Source: Hermodice carunculata
Lineage: Eukaryota > Annelida > Polychaeta > Eunicida > Amphinomidae
Length of the DNA: 64,000 bases
Assembly: GCA_964020975.1 (NCBI GenBank)
Contig: OZ026616.1
Span: forward strand, 84,989,868-85,053,867
Direction: 5' to 3'
Below the pieces are notes generated by a model. The model saw nothing but the letters and a program-made list of their open reading frames with translations, was not told the DNA's origin and did no database searches. This document shows, piece by piece, positions 47,142-58,559 of this stretch. The position numbers and the translations under genes were made by a program. Numbering within the stretch: position 1 is the stretch's first letter; the number at the start of each line of letters is the position of its first letter.

Positions 47142-47389
47142 TTAACTCTTTCAGTGCCAATCACGTCTAAAGTCAATCTACTCAAGTCACACTAGTCTGA
47201 ATTATCATTAGGATCTCAGATGCATATTCCTTGTGAAAAGACCTTTCATTTAAGTACCAGTATGCCTTGTGTTCCAGGGAAAATATCCTAGGTCAACAGC
47301 TTTTCTCAGTGCACATTGGACGCATTGCGCCCAATGTGCGCCGAGAAAAGCTGTTGACTCGGTCCAAAATTTGGCACTTAAAGAGTTAA
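47142..47389 (+). mobile_element. TTAA-ended hairpin MITE, family A copy 1
   Basis: Ends TTAACTCTTTCAGTGCCAA and TTGGCACTTAAAGAGTTAA. The internal hairpin at ~47293-47360 has stem arms starting GTCAACAGCTTTTCTC and a loop at GCATTGCGCC; the two arms differ at about 3 of 33 positions. TTAA at both edges fits piggyBac-type target duplication. No coding capacity. Confidence 0.85.
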
Positions 47390-49394
47390 AGCAGGACCCT
47401 CATGAAGATAGAATTTTGAGTCAAGCTGCAATAAGTCAGGGTGAAAAGAGCTTATATGCAGCCAGGCAAGGGGGGAGGCAGAATGAAGGCACAATGTATT
47501 ATCATTTGCTATCCCTGTACTGTAGACGCTTCATCTGCTTGGAGCAGCCTGTTTATCAATTACCAAAGCTGGCCAAAGCTGGTCCATTTGAAGTGGACAT
47601 TTTGTACTAGTCTGCTGCATGTAGCATGCATCTATGAGGTCAACTTGTTGGCTTCCCTCTTCATCTCTTGGCCAAACAGGGTGCAGGTGCTCCATGATCA
47701 ATATCATTAGCATTGTATCAAAAACACAAATTGCTTGGAAGACTAACCACTCACAATATTACCAACTATTATATAATTTGGCCAGGATGAAAATACAGAT
47801 ATTATCTAATCTATCTCTGAAGCTCTTTGTCATGGGCTTGACTAGTATGTAACACATGTTCTTGTAAATAATACAATTTGTTAGTCAGTTATACAACCTA
47901 TGCATATAAAGAGCTCAATAATTGTAACAGATATCTGAAGTGAGTCATTTTCCATCCATAAGTATATGTATTTCAAGGATTCGAGGCTCTGATGCATTTA
48001 ACTATTAACACTTTGGAGGGTTATGAGCAAAACAATAATCCCTCCCTATTCGCAAACCTATACAGTTGACAGGGTTGTGATGTTTATGTATCGTTCACCC
48101 AATGTTGGAACCTGCGTGTACCAGAGTGGTATCTTTTTACTTGACAGCCCAATCCAGTGTCACACGGTGTGCACCTCGTCCATTAACATCAACATTATAA
48201 AATGCAACACAGATACAAAACAACTGATACAACATTGCCCATCTCTGTCCAGCAATGAGGGCATATGGAATAAATTATGTGAGCTTCCAATAAACTGAAG
48301 GCAATACCAAAATAGCCTCTCTCAATCCTGAAAGCCAAAAAAAAAAAAAAAAAATTTCTGATTTTACATTGGCATTCTCATCACATTTTGGCCTTCCCCA
48401 AAACCTACTGTGCATGGAAAATAATGTTCTCCTTTCATACATATACAAATACAAACACAGCCTCAGTGGTACTGTCATTAGAAGTCTACTTTGATCACAA
48501 GCCTCATATAAAAAAAAAAAAAAAGTGAATTACCCTGTTCTGTATCCCGTGAAAACTGAATACACTTTGTCCAAGTAGCAAAAATATGTGATATAAGCAT
48601 AATTTTTCATCTGGGGTTGTGCACATATTATGGAGTGCTTTCTCAGGCAACTTCACATGCACTGCTCAATTAAGTCACGTTTTTGCATAATATAATGGCA
48701 GATTTACTAATTATGGAAGAACCATACAAACATTTTTATTAAACATGTAATGATCACATACACATGATAAAACATACAGTGCACATTACAAAAATAATCA
48801 GATTTAACAATTCGTGAGATCTGTTGCCATCATAGTAGTAGTCAATTTTTAATTTTTCTCTCTCCCAACTCAGCTTTACCACATTTAAAACTACTTATTT
48901 TGCACCCACAGATGATCAAAAACATTCAGTGGAGTCCATAACAGCCACTTTCATCTACAGCTGTACCTGAAAGGATTTTTTGCCTGGTTGTGTCCTTAAT
49001 CAGTTTTAATAACACATGAAGGTGATCTTACTTTGGCTACATGTGTATTCTACACAGTGTTGGTCATTACAAGTGAGCAAAATTGGGCGTGTCAGATGCA
49101 CTGTTCTGCATGATGGCAGCTCTTGCTTCCTATGTCACATGACATTTTCAACCAAAGAATACAACAGGTCCTGTTTCTGCCCCATGTGTTTCCACCTGTA
49201 ACAGGTAGATAGATGCAAGCAGGGAGTTAGTTACCTGTGGTGCCTCCTACAGGCAACATGCTCAATTACCCTCAGTGCCCTGCCTGCAACACCATCCCTC
49301 CCACTTGCTTACCAAAGGGACTTACAATGTACCATCCTCACCACGATGTATCAGCCCATACATTCATGGATATGGCCTTTTCTTTTTTTTTTCT

Positions 49395-49425
<31 letters not shown>

Positions 49426-49511
49426 AATGTCATGGAACTTCTGTTTGTCAACCCAGAGGCTCCTTGCTGATTGGATGACAGAATCCAGATATATATTTGA
49501 AGGTCAAATCC
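47390..49511. other. No recognised gene
   Basis: AT-rich sequence with A runs at 48338-48353 and 48511-48523 and a T/G run at 49380-49424. Minus-strand AATAAA at 48735-48740 is a candidate polyadenylation signal for the shootin-1-like gene, 5.7 kb past its stop. Confidence 0.35.
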
Positions 49512-49749
49512 TTAACTCTTTCAGTGCCAAACAGGACTTAAGTCAATCTACTTATGTCAAACTAGTCTGAATTATCATTAGGATCCCCGATTTGTATTCC
49601 TTGTAAAAAGACCTTTCATTCAAGTACCAGAATGCCTACAGTTCCAGAGATAATGTCCCAGGTCAACAGCTTTTCTCCGTGCGCACTGTGCCAAATGCGT
49701 GCCAAGAAAAGCTGTGACTCAGTCCAAAATTTGGCAATGAAAGTGTTAA
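49512..49749 (+). mobile_element. TTAA-ended hairpin MITE, family A copy 2
   Basis: TTAACTCTTTCAGTGCCAA at left; the right end TTGGCAATGAAAGTGTTAA. Body as in copy 1 (TAGTCTGAATTATCATTAGG, CTTTCATTCAAGTACCAG). Hairpin base GTCAACAGCTTTTCTC kept, but the hairpin tip is poorly paired. Confidence 0.85.
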
Positions 49750-49799
49750 GTGCAAGGACAAATACATCATGGCAATGCTGGGAATGATGATTGGACTTG

Positions 49800-51130
49800 C
49801 CAGACAAGAGGCCTAAGAGCCTAATGCTCTGCTGACCATCACCAAAATTTCATTTTCTCAAATATATTCCCTCTATGACCCTGAGAAATTAGTCAAGGTC
49901 ACCCATATGCTGCAACATCAAACTTCCACAAGAACACATGTGGTACATTTAGTATTGTCCCCCTTATTTTTTATCAGCTAACTGAGTTTAGTGTCCTTTT
50001 CCCTCCTCCTTAATCACGTTGAAAGATAGGTTAAGGTCACACACTATACTACAAAATTTGACCATAGGCATGTGTGGTGTAAGTGTTGCAGTTCCACCTC
50101 AACTTATAGTTACGATAATGAATTCAAATGTACTTTTAATCCCTATGATGCTAGTTCCACTTAACACCACCAGTGGTGCCACCAAGACTCCACACAGCAT
50201 AGACTTTTGTCTCTATAATATTCCTGTCATTATATATTGATACATGTGCACAAGTTCAGATGTGATGACCATGACCAAAAAGGCATTTCCTGAAATGTAT
50301 TCCCTCTGACCTTGAGAAAGTAGGTCAAGGTCACCCATATTATGCAATACTTAACTTATATATATGATACACATTTGCTGTACATTTGGTATTGCTAGCC
50401 TTATTTTTATGCATATTTGGTGTAAATTCAAAAGGTGCAACTCGATTCATAAACAAAATAATTAATCTTAATGTACTTTTTACACCTGTAATGTTAGTTC
50501 CACTTCATATCACCAGTGGTGTCACCATGACTTCCATCACCGACTTTTGTTTGCACAATGTTTCCTTAATGGTATATTGATACATGTCTACAAGTTCAGA
50601 TGTAAAGACCATAACCAAACAATCATTTCCTGAAATGCCTTCCCTCCATGACCGTAAGAAAGTAATTTAAGGTCGTCCCTATTATACAATATAAAATTCT
50701 ACATAGAATACACATCTGTGGTACATTTGGTATCATAAACCTTATTCTGTCTCAATATATTGATTTTAATGTGCTTTCCACACCTTTTGGTCCATATCTT
50801 TCAAAGTTCTACAGATAATGACACCAAATTTCAACATGTTTTTGTCTTTTTGCCTGATTGACATCCCTTCTAAGCTTTGTGATGATTCATGACAAGCTCT
50901 TCAAAAAACTGCATTCTCGATATTTTAACATTTGGCCTGAACATTACAAAATACTATAGGTGATGCCACCAATATTGAACTCGCCCTAGATCTTCATACA
51001 CTTGATAAGTCTTGAAAGATGTATCAGGCTATCTTGAAAACTGGATGGTACCACACTCAGGATCAAAAGTTTATGGACGGAGGGACAGACGAATGATTGC
51101 ATAAGCTCTGGGACCTTTGGTCAGCAGAAC
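49800..51130 (+). repeat. AGGTCA-rich dispersed repeat, second copy
   Basis: Same family as 13430-14940. Inside it, a ~300-400-bp unit recurs three times (near 49850, 50270, 50620), each with a CATTTCCTGAAATG-like block, CCTTGAGAAAGTA.GTCAAGG and a ..ACACAT.TG.GGTACATTTG block. Ends near TTTATGGACGGAGGGACAGA. Confidence 0.65.
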
Positions 51131-51885
51131 TAAAAAATGAATTGCTGGAATTGTTAAACTAGCCTAACATTTTTGCACCATATCAGATCAACACCATTTA
51201 CATTCAATTGTTCAATTTTATCATTGAAGAAAAATGATAATATAGAAATTTTACACATACATATTTTTAAAAAAAAATTTTGAAGACTGCTTCCTCAGCT
51301 AAAGGAAAGATATTGGTAGCACCTCGTGTCCCCTTCCTTTACACTGCTAAAATTAAATGCCACATTTTGGATATTAATATTATAAGCCACGTCTAGTTAC
51401 AACAGATCAGATTTAAATGGCAAAAATTATAATATTATAAACTGAAGATGAATACCAAAGTTGTGAAAAATCTCTGAAAAAATCTCCAACTGTTTCCCTA
51501 ATTCCCTACACTTTTAATTCTGAGCATGGATTAAGCTCTCGGCACACTTTTGAGTATGGATTTAGCTCTTGCACACTCATCATTCTGCTCACATGTATTT
51601 TATAAGTATGTATAGATATTTTAACTGTTTCTTATTCTGAGGATATTTCATGCATGTCTGTACCACTAGTATCTGGATTTAAGTACACCAAGTAGTCCTG
51701 TCACATGTCAACAAAATGCATCATTATAAACAGCACAACACTTACTTATGTTTTGACAACAATTAAACTTGACAACAAAGAAACACATCATCACTGGTAC
51801 AGACACCATGCTCCATTTGTACAGTGAACAAAAAGTACAAGCATAAGGCAAAATATGCTACTGTGCACTTCCTACATCTTGTTGC
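51131..51885. other. No recognised gene
   Basis: AT-rich, unique-looking, no domain or RNA gene seen. Confidence 0.35.
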
Positions 51886-52645
51886 AGCCATATGTGGGCA
51901 GTCTCTGTCAAATTTACCCTAGCCATATTTGAGCAGTGCCTGTCAACATTTAAGCCAGCCATACATGTATGTGGGCAGCGTCTTGTCAACATTTAAGCCA
52001 GCCATATGTGAGCACTGACTGTCCAATGTAACCTGGCCATATATGTGCAGTGTCTGTCTACGTTTAACCCTTTTCCCGTTGAATCAAAACTGAGTCAACA
52101 GCTTTCCTTAGCATGGGTTGGAACTATGTGCCCAACCCATGCCAAGGAAAGTTGTTTACCTATGGCATGCTATCTTGATAGGTTTCACTTACCATTCTCA
52201 GTCATACTGTTTTTTATTATGGTTAAAATTAGCTGAAAACACTGAAGCAGAAGACATTTGACTGGCAGCCAGTTTTGGCTGGTTTAAGAGGGAAGGGGTT
52301 AACTGAGCCATGATGTGGGCAGTATCTGTCAAATTTTGTCAAGCCATATGGGTGCAGTGTGTGTCTACATTTAACCCAGCGGTATGTCCAGTATTTGACT
52401 ACATTTAACCCTGCCATATTTGGTACATGGTGTCGGTCTACATTTAACCCAGCCAAACTATGTGGGCAGTGTCTGTCAAATTAACACGGACATATGTTCC
52501 TGTGTCTGTCAAAATTTTTCCCAGTCACACCCGGCTGTGTGTGTCAAATTGAACCTTGCCATATGTTCCAGTGTCTGTCAACATCTACACCAGCTGTATG
52601 TGAACAGTGTCTCTCAACAGTCGACCCAGCCACATATGCCTCTGT
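51886..52645. repeat. ~40-bp degenerate minisatellite
   Basis: About 15 diverged units with consensus (A)GCCATATGTGGGCAGTGT then CTGTC(A/T)ACATTTAACCC. One unit is interrupted at its TTAA by a MITE (52064-52302), after which the pattern resumes. Confidence 0.75.
52064..52302. mobile_element. TTAA-ended hairpin MITE, family C copy 1
   Basis: Ends TTAACCCTTTTCCC and GGGAAGGGGTTAA. Hairpin arms GTCAACAGCTTTCCTTAGCA and the complement, with loop around ACTATGTGCCC. It sits exactly in the TTTAACCC of a minisatellite unit. Confidence 0.8.
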
Positions 52646-52942
52646 GATAATTTGACTTCTTTTGATCTACACTTCCAGTTTTAATCAGCTGGGTTTTTTG
52701 GGTTTTTTTGTCCAGCTGTAACAAGTTGCCTCTAATTTTTTTGCCTTTGATTGGAGGATGAACAAAACTCGAACAAAACTCAAAACCAAACTGGTGTTTT
52801 TTTGAGTGTTCACAATCTCTTGGGTCTTCCTTGATCTTAAGGCGACTTTATCTCGCATAATTTCTTCTAGCATTGACTGCCAGTACCACCGCTGGGACTT
52901 CATAATCATACCAGTCCTGTGCAGCACCCAAGGTTGTACAGA

Positions 52943-53297
52943 TAAGCCCGTCTAAAACTTAACAGCCAAATGCATTTTTTGTGTTGCAGAGTGTTGTAGT
53001 GGGGTTTGTAAAGGTTGTAAAACGTTTGCAAAAGGTTGACAAAGGGTTTTAAACGGTTGAAACGGTTGCAACCATTTCAATGTTTTCATCAATAAGGTTG
53101 AGACAGTGTGTGAAATGGTTGTTAACCATCAGAGAAAGGTTTAAAAGTGTTTAAAAGGGTTTTAATGCAATAAGAGGAAATGGTTTTGAAATGGTTTGGA
53201 AAGTGTTTGAAAAAGGTTTGCCTTTCACTCAAATGGTTGGAAAAAGGTCACAAAAGGTTGATGCGTTTTGGTGACTGTTAAGTTTAACCCGGGCTTA
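52943..53297. mobile_element. MITE with ~26-bp terminal repeats and a G/T-rich core
   Basis: Left TAAGCCCGTCTAAAACTTAA, right (inverted) TAAGCCCGGGTTAAACTTAA; both continue CAG.CA. The 300-bp interior is a degenerate string of GGTTTGAAAA/AAAGGTTG-like words. Confidence 0.7.
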
Positions 53298-54472
53298 ACA
53301 GTATATACATAGTCCAAGTACTGAACAGAACTGGGAAATTTACTATAATTTCCATATTGATTAGTAATACTTATACTATTCATAACATATGGTGTGATCT
53401 CTCTAGATTATATCCACTCCAAAATTTTGTCCCATCAGAAAACACTTCTCTGCATATATTCCTCTGGAACGGACACCCATGGCACCCTCTAGCAGTTTAC
53501 CCCAGCACCCATTACTTGACCTCTGGTTTTGACCAATAACATCAGTTTTTTATGACAGACTAACCTCAAAATAATCTGAGGCATGGCTGGTTGGGTAGGC
53601 TTTTGTGTAGTGGATAGGTAAATATTACTAACAAATAAGGAAAATTCAAATAAATGGGATACAATTTTGGAGTGGATACAATCTCAGAGAGATCATACCA
53701 AATGAAGTGGATAAGTAATGTATGATGACAGAAATTCTGGTGTTAAAATCATATCAATCTATTTATATTCTGGTAAAATCTAAATGCAACTTATCTGTTG
53801 CTGTTTGGGGCTAATCTTTCATAGGTATCATCATTGGAATGCAACTCTGTTATGGTATCATTACATTATAAAAAAAGTATCTGCTTATCTAACATACAAT
53901 TTTTTTAACCAATATCATAGTCCTGACTACAAATGTATATTACAATAAATTTTGGATAGTCACATTGATAGATATTATCAAATATGTAATGAATCCAGCA
54001 TAAGGAATAAATTCACCATGACAGATATCCCTGTAAGGGTTCACCTTCCCCTGATTTCAGAGTAGTTCCCACAGGCTTCAAAACTGAGGGCTACAACTAG
54101 GACTTGATCCCACAATCCCCATCTCAGTTTGGACAATTGCACAACAATACACTGAGAACAATTCAGGCTACATTCATTTTGCTGTATGTTTCTAATTCTG
54201 GTAGGATGGTGCACGGTTTACACATTTAGCAGAATTCTGACCAAGTTCATCATCCCAGTAGCTTAAGGAGCTTTTAAGTAACTTTTGAAACCTGACCAGA
54301 CATGGCTTGATCTCTGTGCAGCCCAGGCATCAAGGTGCATCCTGCACTGGCAAGTCACACTGACTGACAACACTGCTGTCCTGTTGGTTATTGAAGTAGG
54401 AATTGTCACTGATTGTGCAGCTGAATAGACATAATGACCTGCATTACAGCCCGATACACCATGTCTTTGCCT
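53298..54472 (-). other. Probable start of the shootin-1-like 3' untranslated region
   Basis: Directly downstream of the stop at 54473 on minus. No repeat recognised. The extent of the UTR is unknown. Confidence 0.35.
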
Positions 54473-54560
54473 CTAAAGCCGGACAGACATAGTCTCAGAC
54501 TCTGCAGCCTTGATGGTTCCATGTGGCTCTGCTGTCTCACTGGCTTGACTGTTGCTGGTG
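54473..54560 (-). CDS. SHTN1: Shootin-1-like, last coding exon
   Basis: After a pyrimidine-rich acceptor (TTTTTTTCCTGACAG, ending at 54561) the phase carried over from the preceding exon gives STSNSQASETAEPHGTIKAA ESETMSVRL and a TAG stop at 54473-54475. The acidic Ser/Thr/Glu-rich tail fits the disordered C-terminus of shootin-1 proteins, but the sequence itself is not diagnostic. Its place as last exon rests on phase and the splice site. Confidence 0.6.
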
Positions 54561-55297
54561 CTGTCAGGAAAAAAAGCAACCAATCAAGTGATGTAGAAAT
54601 CATGTGATCACCCAAACACACCAATCATGGAAGGACATGTAATGTGACTACACTGACCAGCCAATCACACAAGATACCTGTCATTACATGTACACAAAGG
54701 AGGATGCAAATCTTTTTGTACAGCCAATCAATTTAATATTGCAGAAAAAAGTATAAATAATTCCTCAAATGCTAAACCTATCAGTAGTATCATACACATT
54801 CAAAACATAAAGTTGGAAATATAATCATACTTTTATTTTATGACTGTCATCACACCATGAAATAAGTCTACTGTCAAGCAAAGAACAAAAACAGGTCAGT
54901 GTGGTATGGGTAATCTACACATACAATGAGATTTGGTTGGAAAATGAACATCCTGGTGCTCTTTGCCGCAGACTAAATGTGATGGTGTGTATGGTTAGTA
55001 GTGACCTTGACCTATTAGCAAGGTCATTAAGCATTTTAACAGTGAAGGACCATATAAATTTGAAATATTGCGAAAGAATAAAGCCAGTGATACTAACTGT
55101 ACCACAAATGTGCATGATGTGGAAGTTTTATATTAGACAGTGTGGATGGTCTTGACCTACTTTCTCAAGGTCATGGGGGAGGGAGGGAAGGAGGGGAGAG
55201 AGAGAGAGTGAGAGAGTTAATTAATTAGTAAACTGCCATGAAATCTGTGATTTAAAAAAAACTTTTTTTTCCCTTTTTTTTCCCCCCCAAGCCCTAC

Positions 55298-55470
55298 CTG
55301 ACACTTTCCTTCTCTTCGAGTTCTTCAATGAGGGACAGTTGTTTAGCTTCGTTGCCCCCGCGAATGAGTCTGAAAGTTTTCATGAGTTCACTCTCTGGTT
55401 CTTCTTTGTTCCCATTTCTGACTGCATCGAGAACATCCCCTGACGATCGTGATCTCTTCTTTATGCAGGT
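55298..55470 (-). CDS. SHTN1: Shootin-1-like, internal exon
   Basis: Acceptor TTAACTACAG, donor TCAG|GTAGGG, 173 nt. Encodes TCIKKRSRSSGDVLDAVRNG, NKEEPESELMKTFRLIRGGN, EAKQLSLIEELEEKESV. This aligns with the human shootin-1 region after its conserved RIKKG motif (DELKGILGTLNKSTSSRSLK ... SETELERILRRRK). Shootin-1 is a cytoplasmic coiled-coil protein that couples actin retrograde flow (through cortactin) to L1-type adhesion molecules during axon growth and neuron polarisation. Confidence 0.78.
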
Positions 55471-55761
55471 CTGTAGTTAATAAATCAAAGTAAAATACAG
55501 AAAAATGAACACTGTAAATGTCCTCCTTTAATGCTTTTCCAGACAAGCCAGTCTACAAGGACAGGAAATTTCAAAGGTCATCTGCTTAAACTATTTTATC
55601 AAATACTGCTCTTTGTACATTTATTTTCAATGAAAATTTCAGGGAAGACTGACCAGGATGCCACAGCAACAGTCAACAGCTGTCCTCAGTGCCCCTTGGG
55701 TGCTTAATGTCCAGGGTGTGTCAAGATTGCTGTGGACTCCATTAATATGGTCATTCAAGGT

Positions 55762-56009
55762 TTAACCCTTTCAGTGCCAAATTTTTGACTGAGTCAACAG
55801 CTTTTCTGGGCACGCATTGGGCGCATTGCGCCCAATGCATGCCAAGAAAAGCTGTTGACCTAGGGTATTTTCTCTGGAACTAAAGGCCTCCTGGTACTTG
55901 AATGAAAGGTCTTTTTACTAGGAATACAAATCTGGGATCCTAATGATAATTCAGACTAGTTGGACTTAAGTAGATCGACTTAAGACGTGACTGGCACTGA
56001 AAGAGTTAA
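55762..56009 (-). mobile_element. TTAA-ended hairpin MITE, family A copy 3
   Basis: Reverse orientation to copies 1 and 2. Ends TTAACCCTTTCAGTGCCAA and TGGCACTGAAAGAGTTAA. Hairpin 55794-55861: GTCAACAGCTTTTCTGGGCA ... loop GCATTGCG ... the complement with TTGGCATGC. In a shootin-1 intron. Confidence 0.88.
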
Positions 56010-56256
56010 CTCATTCCATACTATGGTGACAGGCATTGGTCAGTGGTTCTGGCACTGCCTGGCAAATCATGCTGCAGCTGCCCTTGCGGCAGCTACAGCA
56101 TGATTTGCCTGGCAGAGCCAGAACCACTGACTTAAGACTATAGGCACATTGGTACTTGAATCAAAGCTCTTTCCATGAAGTATTTAAATATGCAATTATC
56201 GTCTTAAATCTAGGTAAATATATGGAAAAATCAGGGACTTGTATGGAATGAGTTAA
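56006..56256 (+). mobile_element. TTAA-ended hairpin MITE, family B copy 1
   Basis: Ends TTAACTCATTCCATAC and GTATGGAATGAGTTAA. Hairpin near 56037-56130: GGTCAGTGGTTCTGGC..., CTGCAGCTGCC|CTTGC|GGCAGCT, then the complement. Shares its left TTAA with the right TTAA of the preceding family A element. Confidence 0.9.
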
Positions 56257-56873
56257 TAAGCATGTCAAAATGAAAAAAAAAAAAAAAAACGTTCACACTG
56301 TACCACCACCTGCAAGTCAAGACACCAAAGCAGGAGTTCAGCAATGGTTTGACCTTTGCACAGTTAACAGGTCAACAACTACAATGGTCTCACAGTTAGC
56401 ATAGAGATGTACAGTAATCAAACTGAAAACTATGCAAAAACTGTTCTAGGTTGAGTTCTGTTTGTGTTTGTCATCCTCAATTGCCTGTATAGTCCAACTT
56501 TTCTTTTTACATGAAACCAGTCCAGGAAAATGATTAAAAAAAGTTTAACATGGTAACTTAACAACTTATATGGAGAAAGGTTACTTGCAATGTTGAATGA
56601 CCTCTGACCTGAATCTGTCTGCACATAGCTGTGCTGAATAGCGAGTTGGCTTACTGGAATTAAACAATTGTATTCTTTAACTTTGTTCAACTCTGCAGTC
56701 TCATCAGGATATATGCAAATTGGTCAACTCACAAATTTAAAAAGCATCTCAGCATAAACTGTGATGAAACTTTTACCTACTACAAGTACATAATTTCTTC
56801 CAGAAAAATAACAATTACAATATTCCTCAATCAGGATACATTACACAAAAATTAATGTCACAGGAATACATAC

Positions 56874-56936
56874 CAGAATCTGGTGCATTTCTTCCATAGC
56901 AGTCCCATCTGTTGGCTTTGTTTCATCAAGTGATGG
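56874..56936 (-). CDS. SHTN1: Shootin-1-like, 63-nt internal exon
   Basis: Acceptor TTTCTTTTCCAG, donor CTG|GTATGT, exactly 21 codons in phase 0: PSLDETKPTDGTAMEEMHQIL. The AMEEMHQIL end leads in frame into the next exon and corresponds to the SAVDELKGIL helix of vertebrate shootin-1. Being a multiple of three, it could be skipped without a frame change. Confidence 0.72.
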
Positions 56937-57011
56937 CTGGAAAAGAAACAAACAGGATACAGTAACACACATAGCAGCATGTGCAAAATACATTGACGAC
57001 AAAATTAATGC

Positions 57012-57262
57012 TTAACTCATTCTATACTATGGTCACAGGCCTTGGTCAGTGGTTCTGGCACTGCCTGGCAAGTCATGCTGCAGCTGCCCTTGCGGCAGCT
57101 GCAGCATGACTTGCCAGGCAGTGCCAGAACCACTGACTTAACACTATATGAATGTTGGCACTTGAACAAAAGCTCTTTTCATGAAGAATTTAAATATGCA
57201 ATTGTCGTCTTAAATCTAGGTAAATATATGGAAAAATCAGGGACTGGTGTGGAATGAGTTAA
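57012..57262 (+). mobile_element. TTAA-ended hairpin MITE, family B copy 2
   Basis: Ends TTAACTCATTCTATAC and TGTGGAATGAGTTAA. Hairpin 57043-57137 has ~44-bp arms that are almost perfectly complementary (GTCAGTGGTTCTGGCACTGC, CTGGCAAGTCATGCTGCAGC and complements) with a CTTGC loop. In the shootin-1 intron. Confidence 0.9.
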
Positions 57263-58110
57263 ACGCATTAAAAGATCCACTATCATCTCAATAGTTATGA
57301 AACTGTAAACACGGAGAGACAGTTAAATTCACTTGATACAGGGTATCTGTTCCCAAAGCCTAGGAAGTCTATCTACATGTAAATAGAGTTGATTATCTCT
57401 CATGCCATAGTCACATTAACTTTTTCATGTTTGTTCCTATGAAGTGTACTCTATTCTACGGTATCACAAGTGTTCACCACTTTTACATCTTTTTTTGCAG
57501 AAAGGATCGTTAGAGCCTCTACCTGTGTCTTTATGATCATGTGTATGGCTCCCAAAATGGGTGAAAGTAGCTTCTTTCAAAATGTAAAATTTTTCAGGAG
57601 GAATGTAATCAAACATTTGGGGACCGTAAGTGACTTACTTCTTTGGGAATATTTTCACCAAATTATTGGAACTTCAGTGCAATTTTGCACCTTTGGCTGC
57701 CAAAGGATTGAGAACGAGTCAGTATCTTTCCTTGCCCACTACACCAGGCAAAGGTATAGACCTCAGGTAAGCTATTCTGATAGGGCCACCTGTAATTTGC
57801 ATTAAAATTGCAGCTCACTTATGATGCAATAACAGATTGTAGCAAATGCCAGTTTAACCCCAGCTGGTTTAGTCCAGTTTAAGGGAGGAACCATTAATGG
57901 CAAGAGCCTCCCCACCTCCACATTTTTAAAAAATATGTTAAGACCTATTTAATTATAAGACACACTTGCTGTTGATGTCTCTCTGGAAATTGGAGCAGGA
58001 ACTCTTGTATTTTATATGCAATATTTGCTTCCTTAAGTGACCAGCACATAACTGATAAACAACTAAACTGCTGTGGCATTTTGTGACCAGAATCTGAATA
58101 AACACTGGAT
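57263..58110. other. Intron sequence, nothing recognised
   Basis: AT-rich intronic DNA of the shootin-1-like gene. The plus frame 57470-57805 shows no domain. Confidence 0.4.
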
Positions 58111-58338
58111 TTTACCCTTTCCCACTTGAATTAAGATTGAGTCAACAGCTTTCCTTGGCATGGGTTAGGGACTATGTGCCCAACCCATGCCAAGGAAAGC
58201 TGCTGATCTGGGGCCTGTTATCTTGATAAGTCTCATCTATAATTCTCAAATTGTTTTTCATTACTGTTGAAATTAGTTGAAAACACTGAAGCTGAGGACA
58301 TTTGACCAAAGACCGGTTTTGGTCGGAGAAAGGGTTAA
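58111..58338. mobile_element. TTAA-ended hairpin MITE, family C copy 2
   Basis: Left end TTTACCCTTTCCC (TTAA decayed), right end GAAAGGGTTAA. Hairpin GTCAACAGCTTTCCTTGGCA / TGCCAAGGAAAGCTG with loop around ACTATGTGC. The body matches 52064-52302 (GAAAACACTGAAGC, GACATTTGAC). Confidence 0.8.
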
Positions 58339-58559
58339 TCGTATTCATAAAACCGAACTAAGTTCAAAACTAGAACAGACTGATTTTCCAACAGAAAATC
58401 AAATGTCTCCCGGTGGAACACTTTCGTCTCTGAATAATTACAGCTGAAAACAAATTACAAATGACCAAGTTTGCTTGAAAATTACAATCCTATTTTAGCT
58501 CTCACCTAGATACATTACTCTAGCAATTTTCATCAAGTTCTTCAAGACTTATTGCAGTT

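Noticed and set aside
57470-57805. 111-codon frame in the shootin-1 intron
   Set aside because: No domain, no splice consistency with neighbouring exons, and antisense to the gene.
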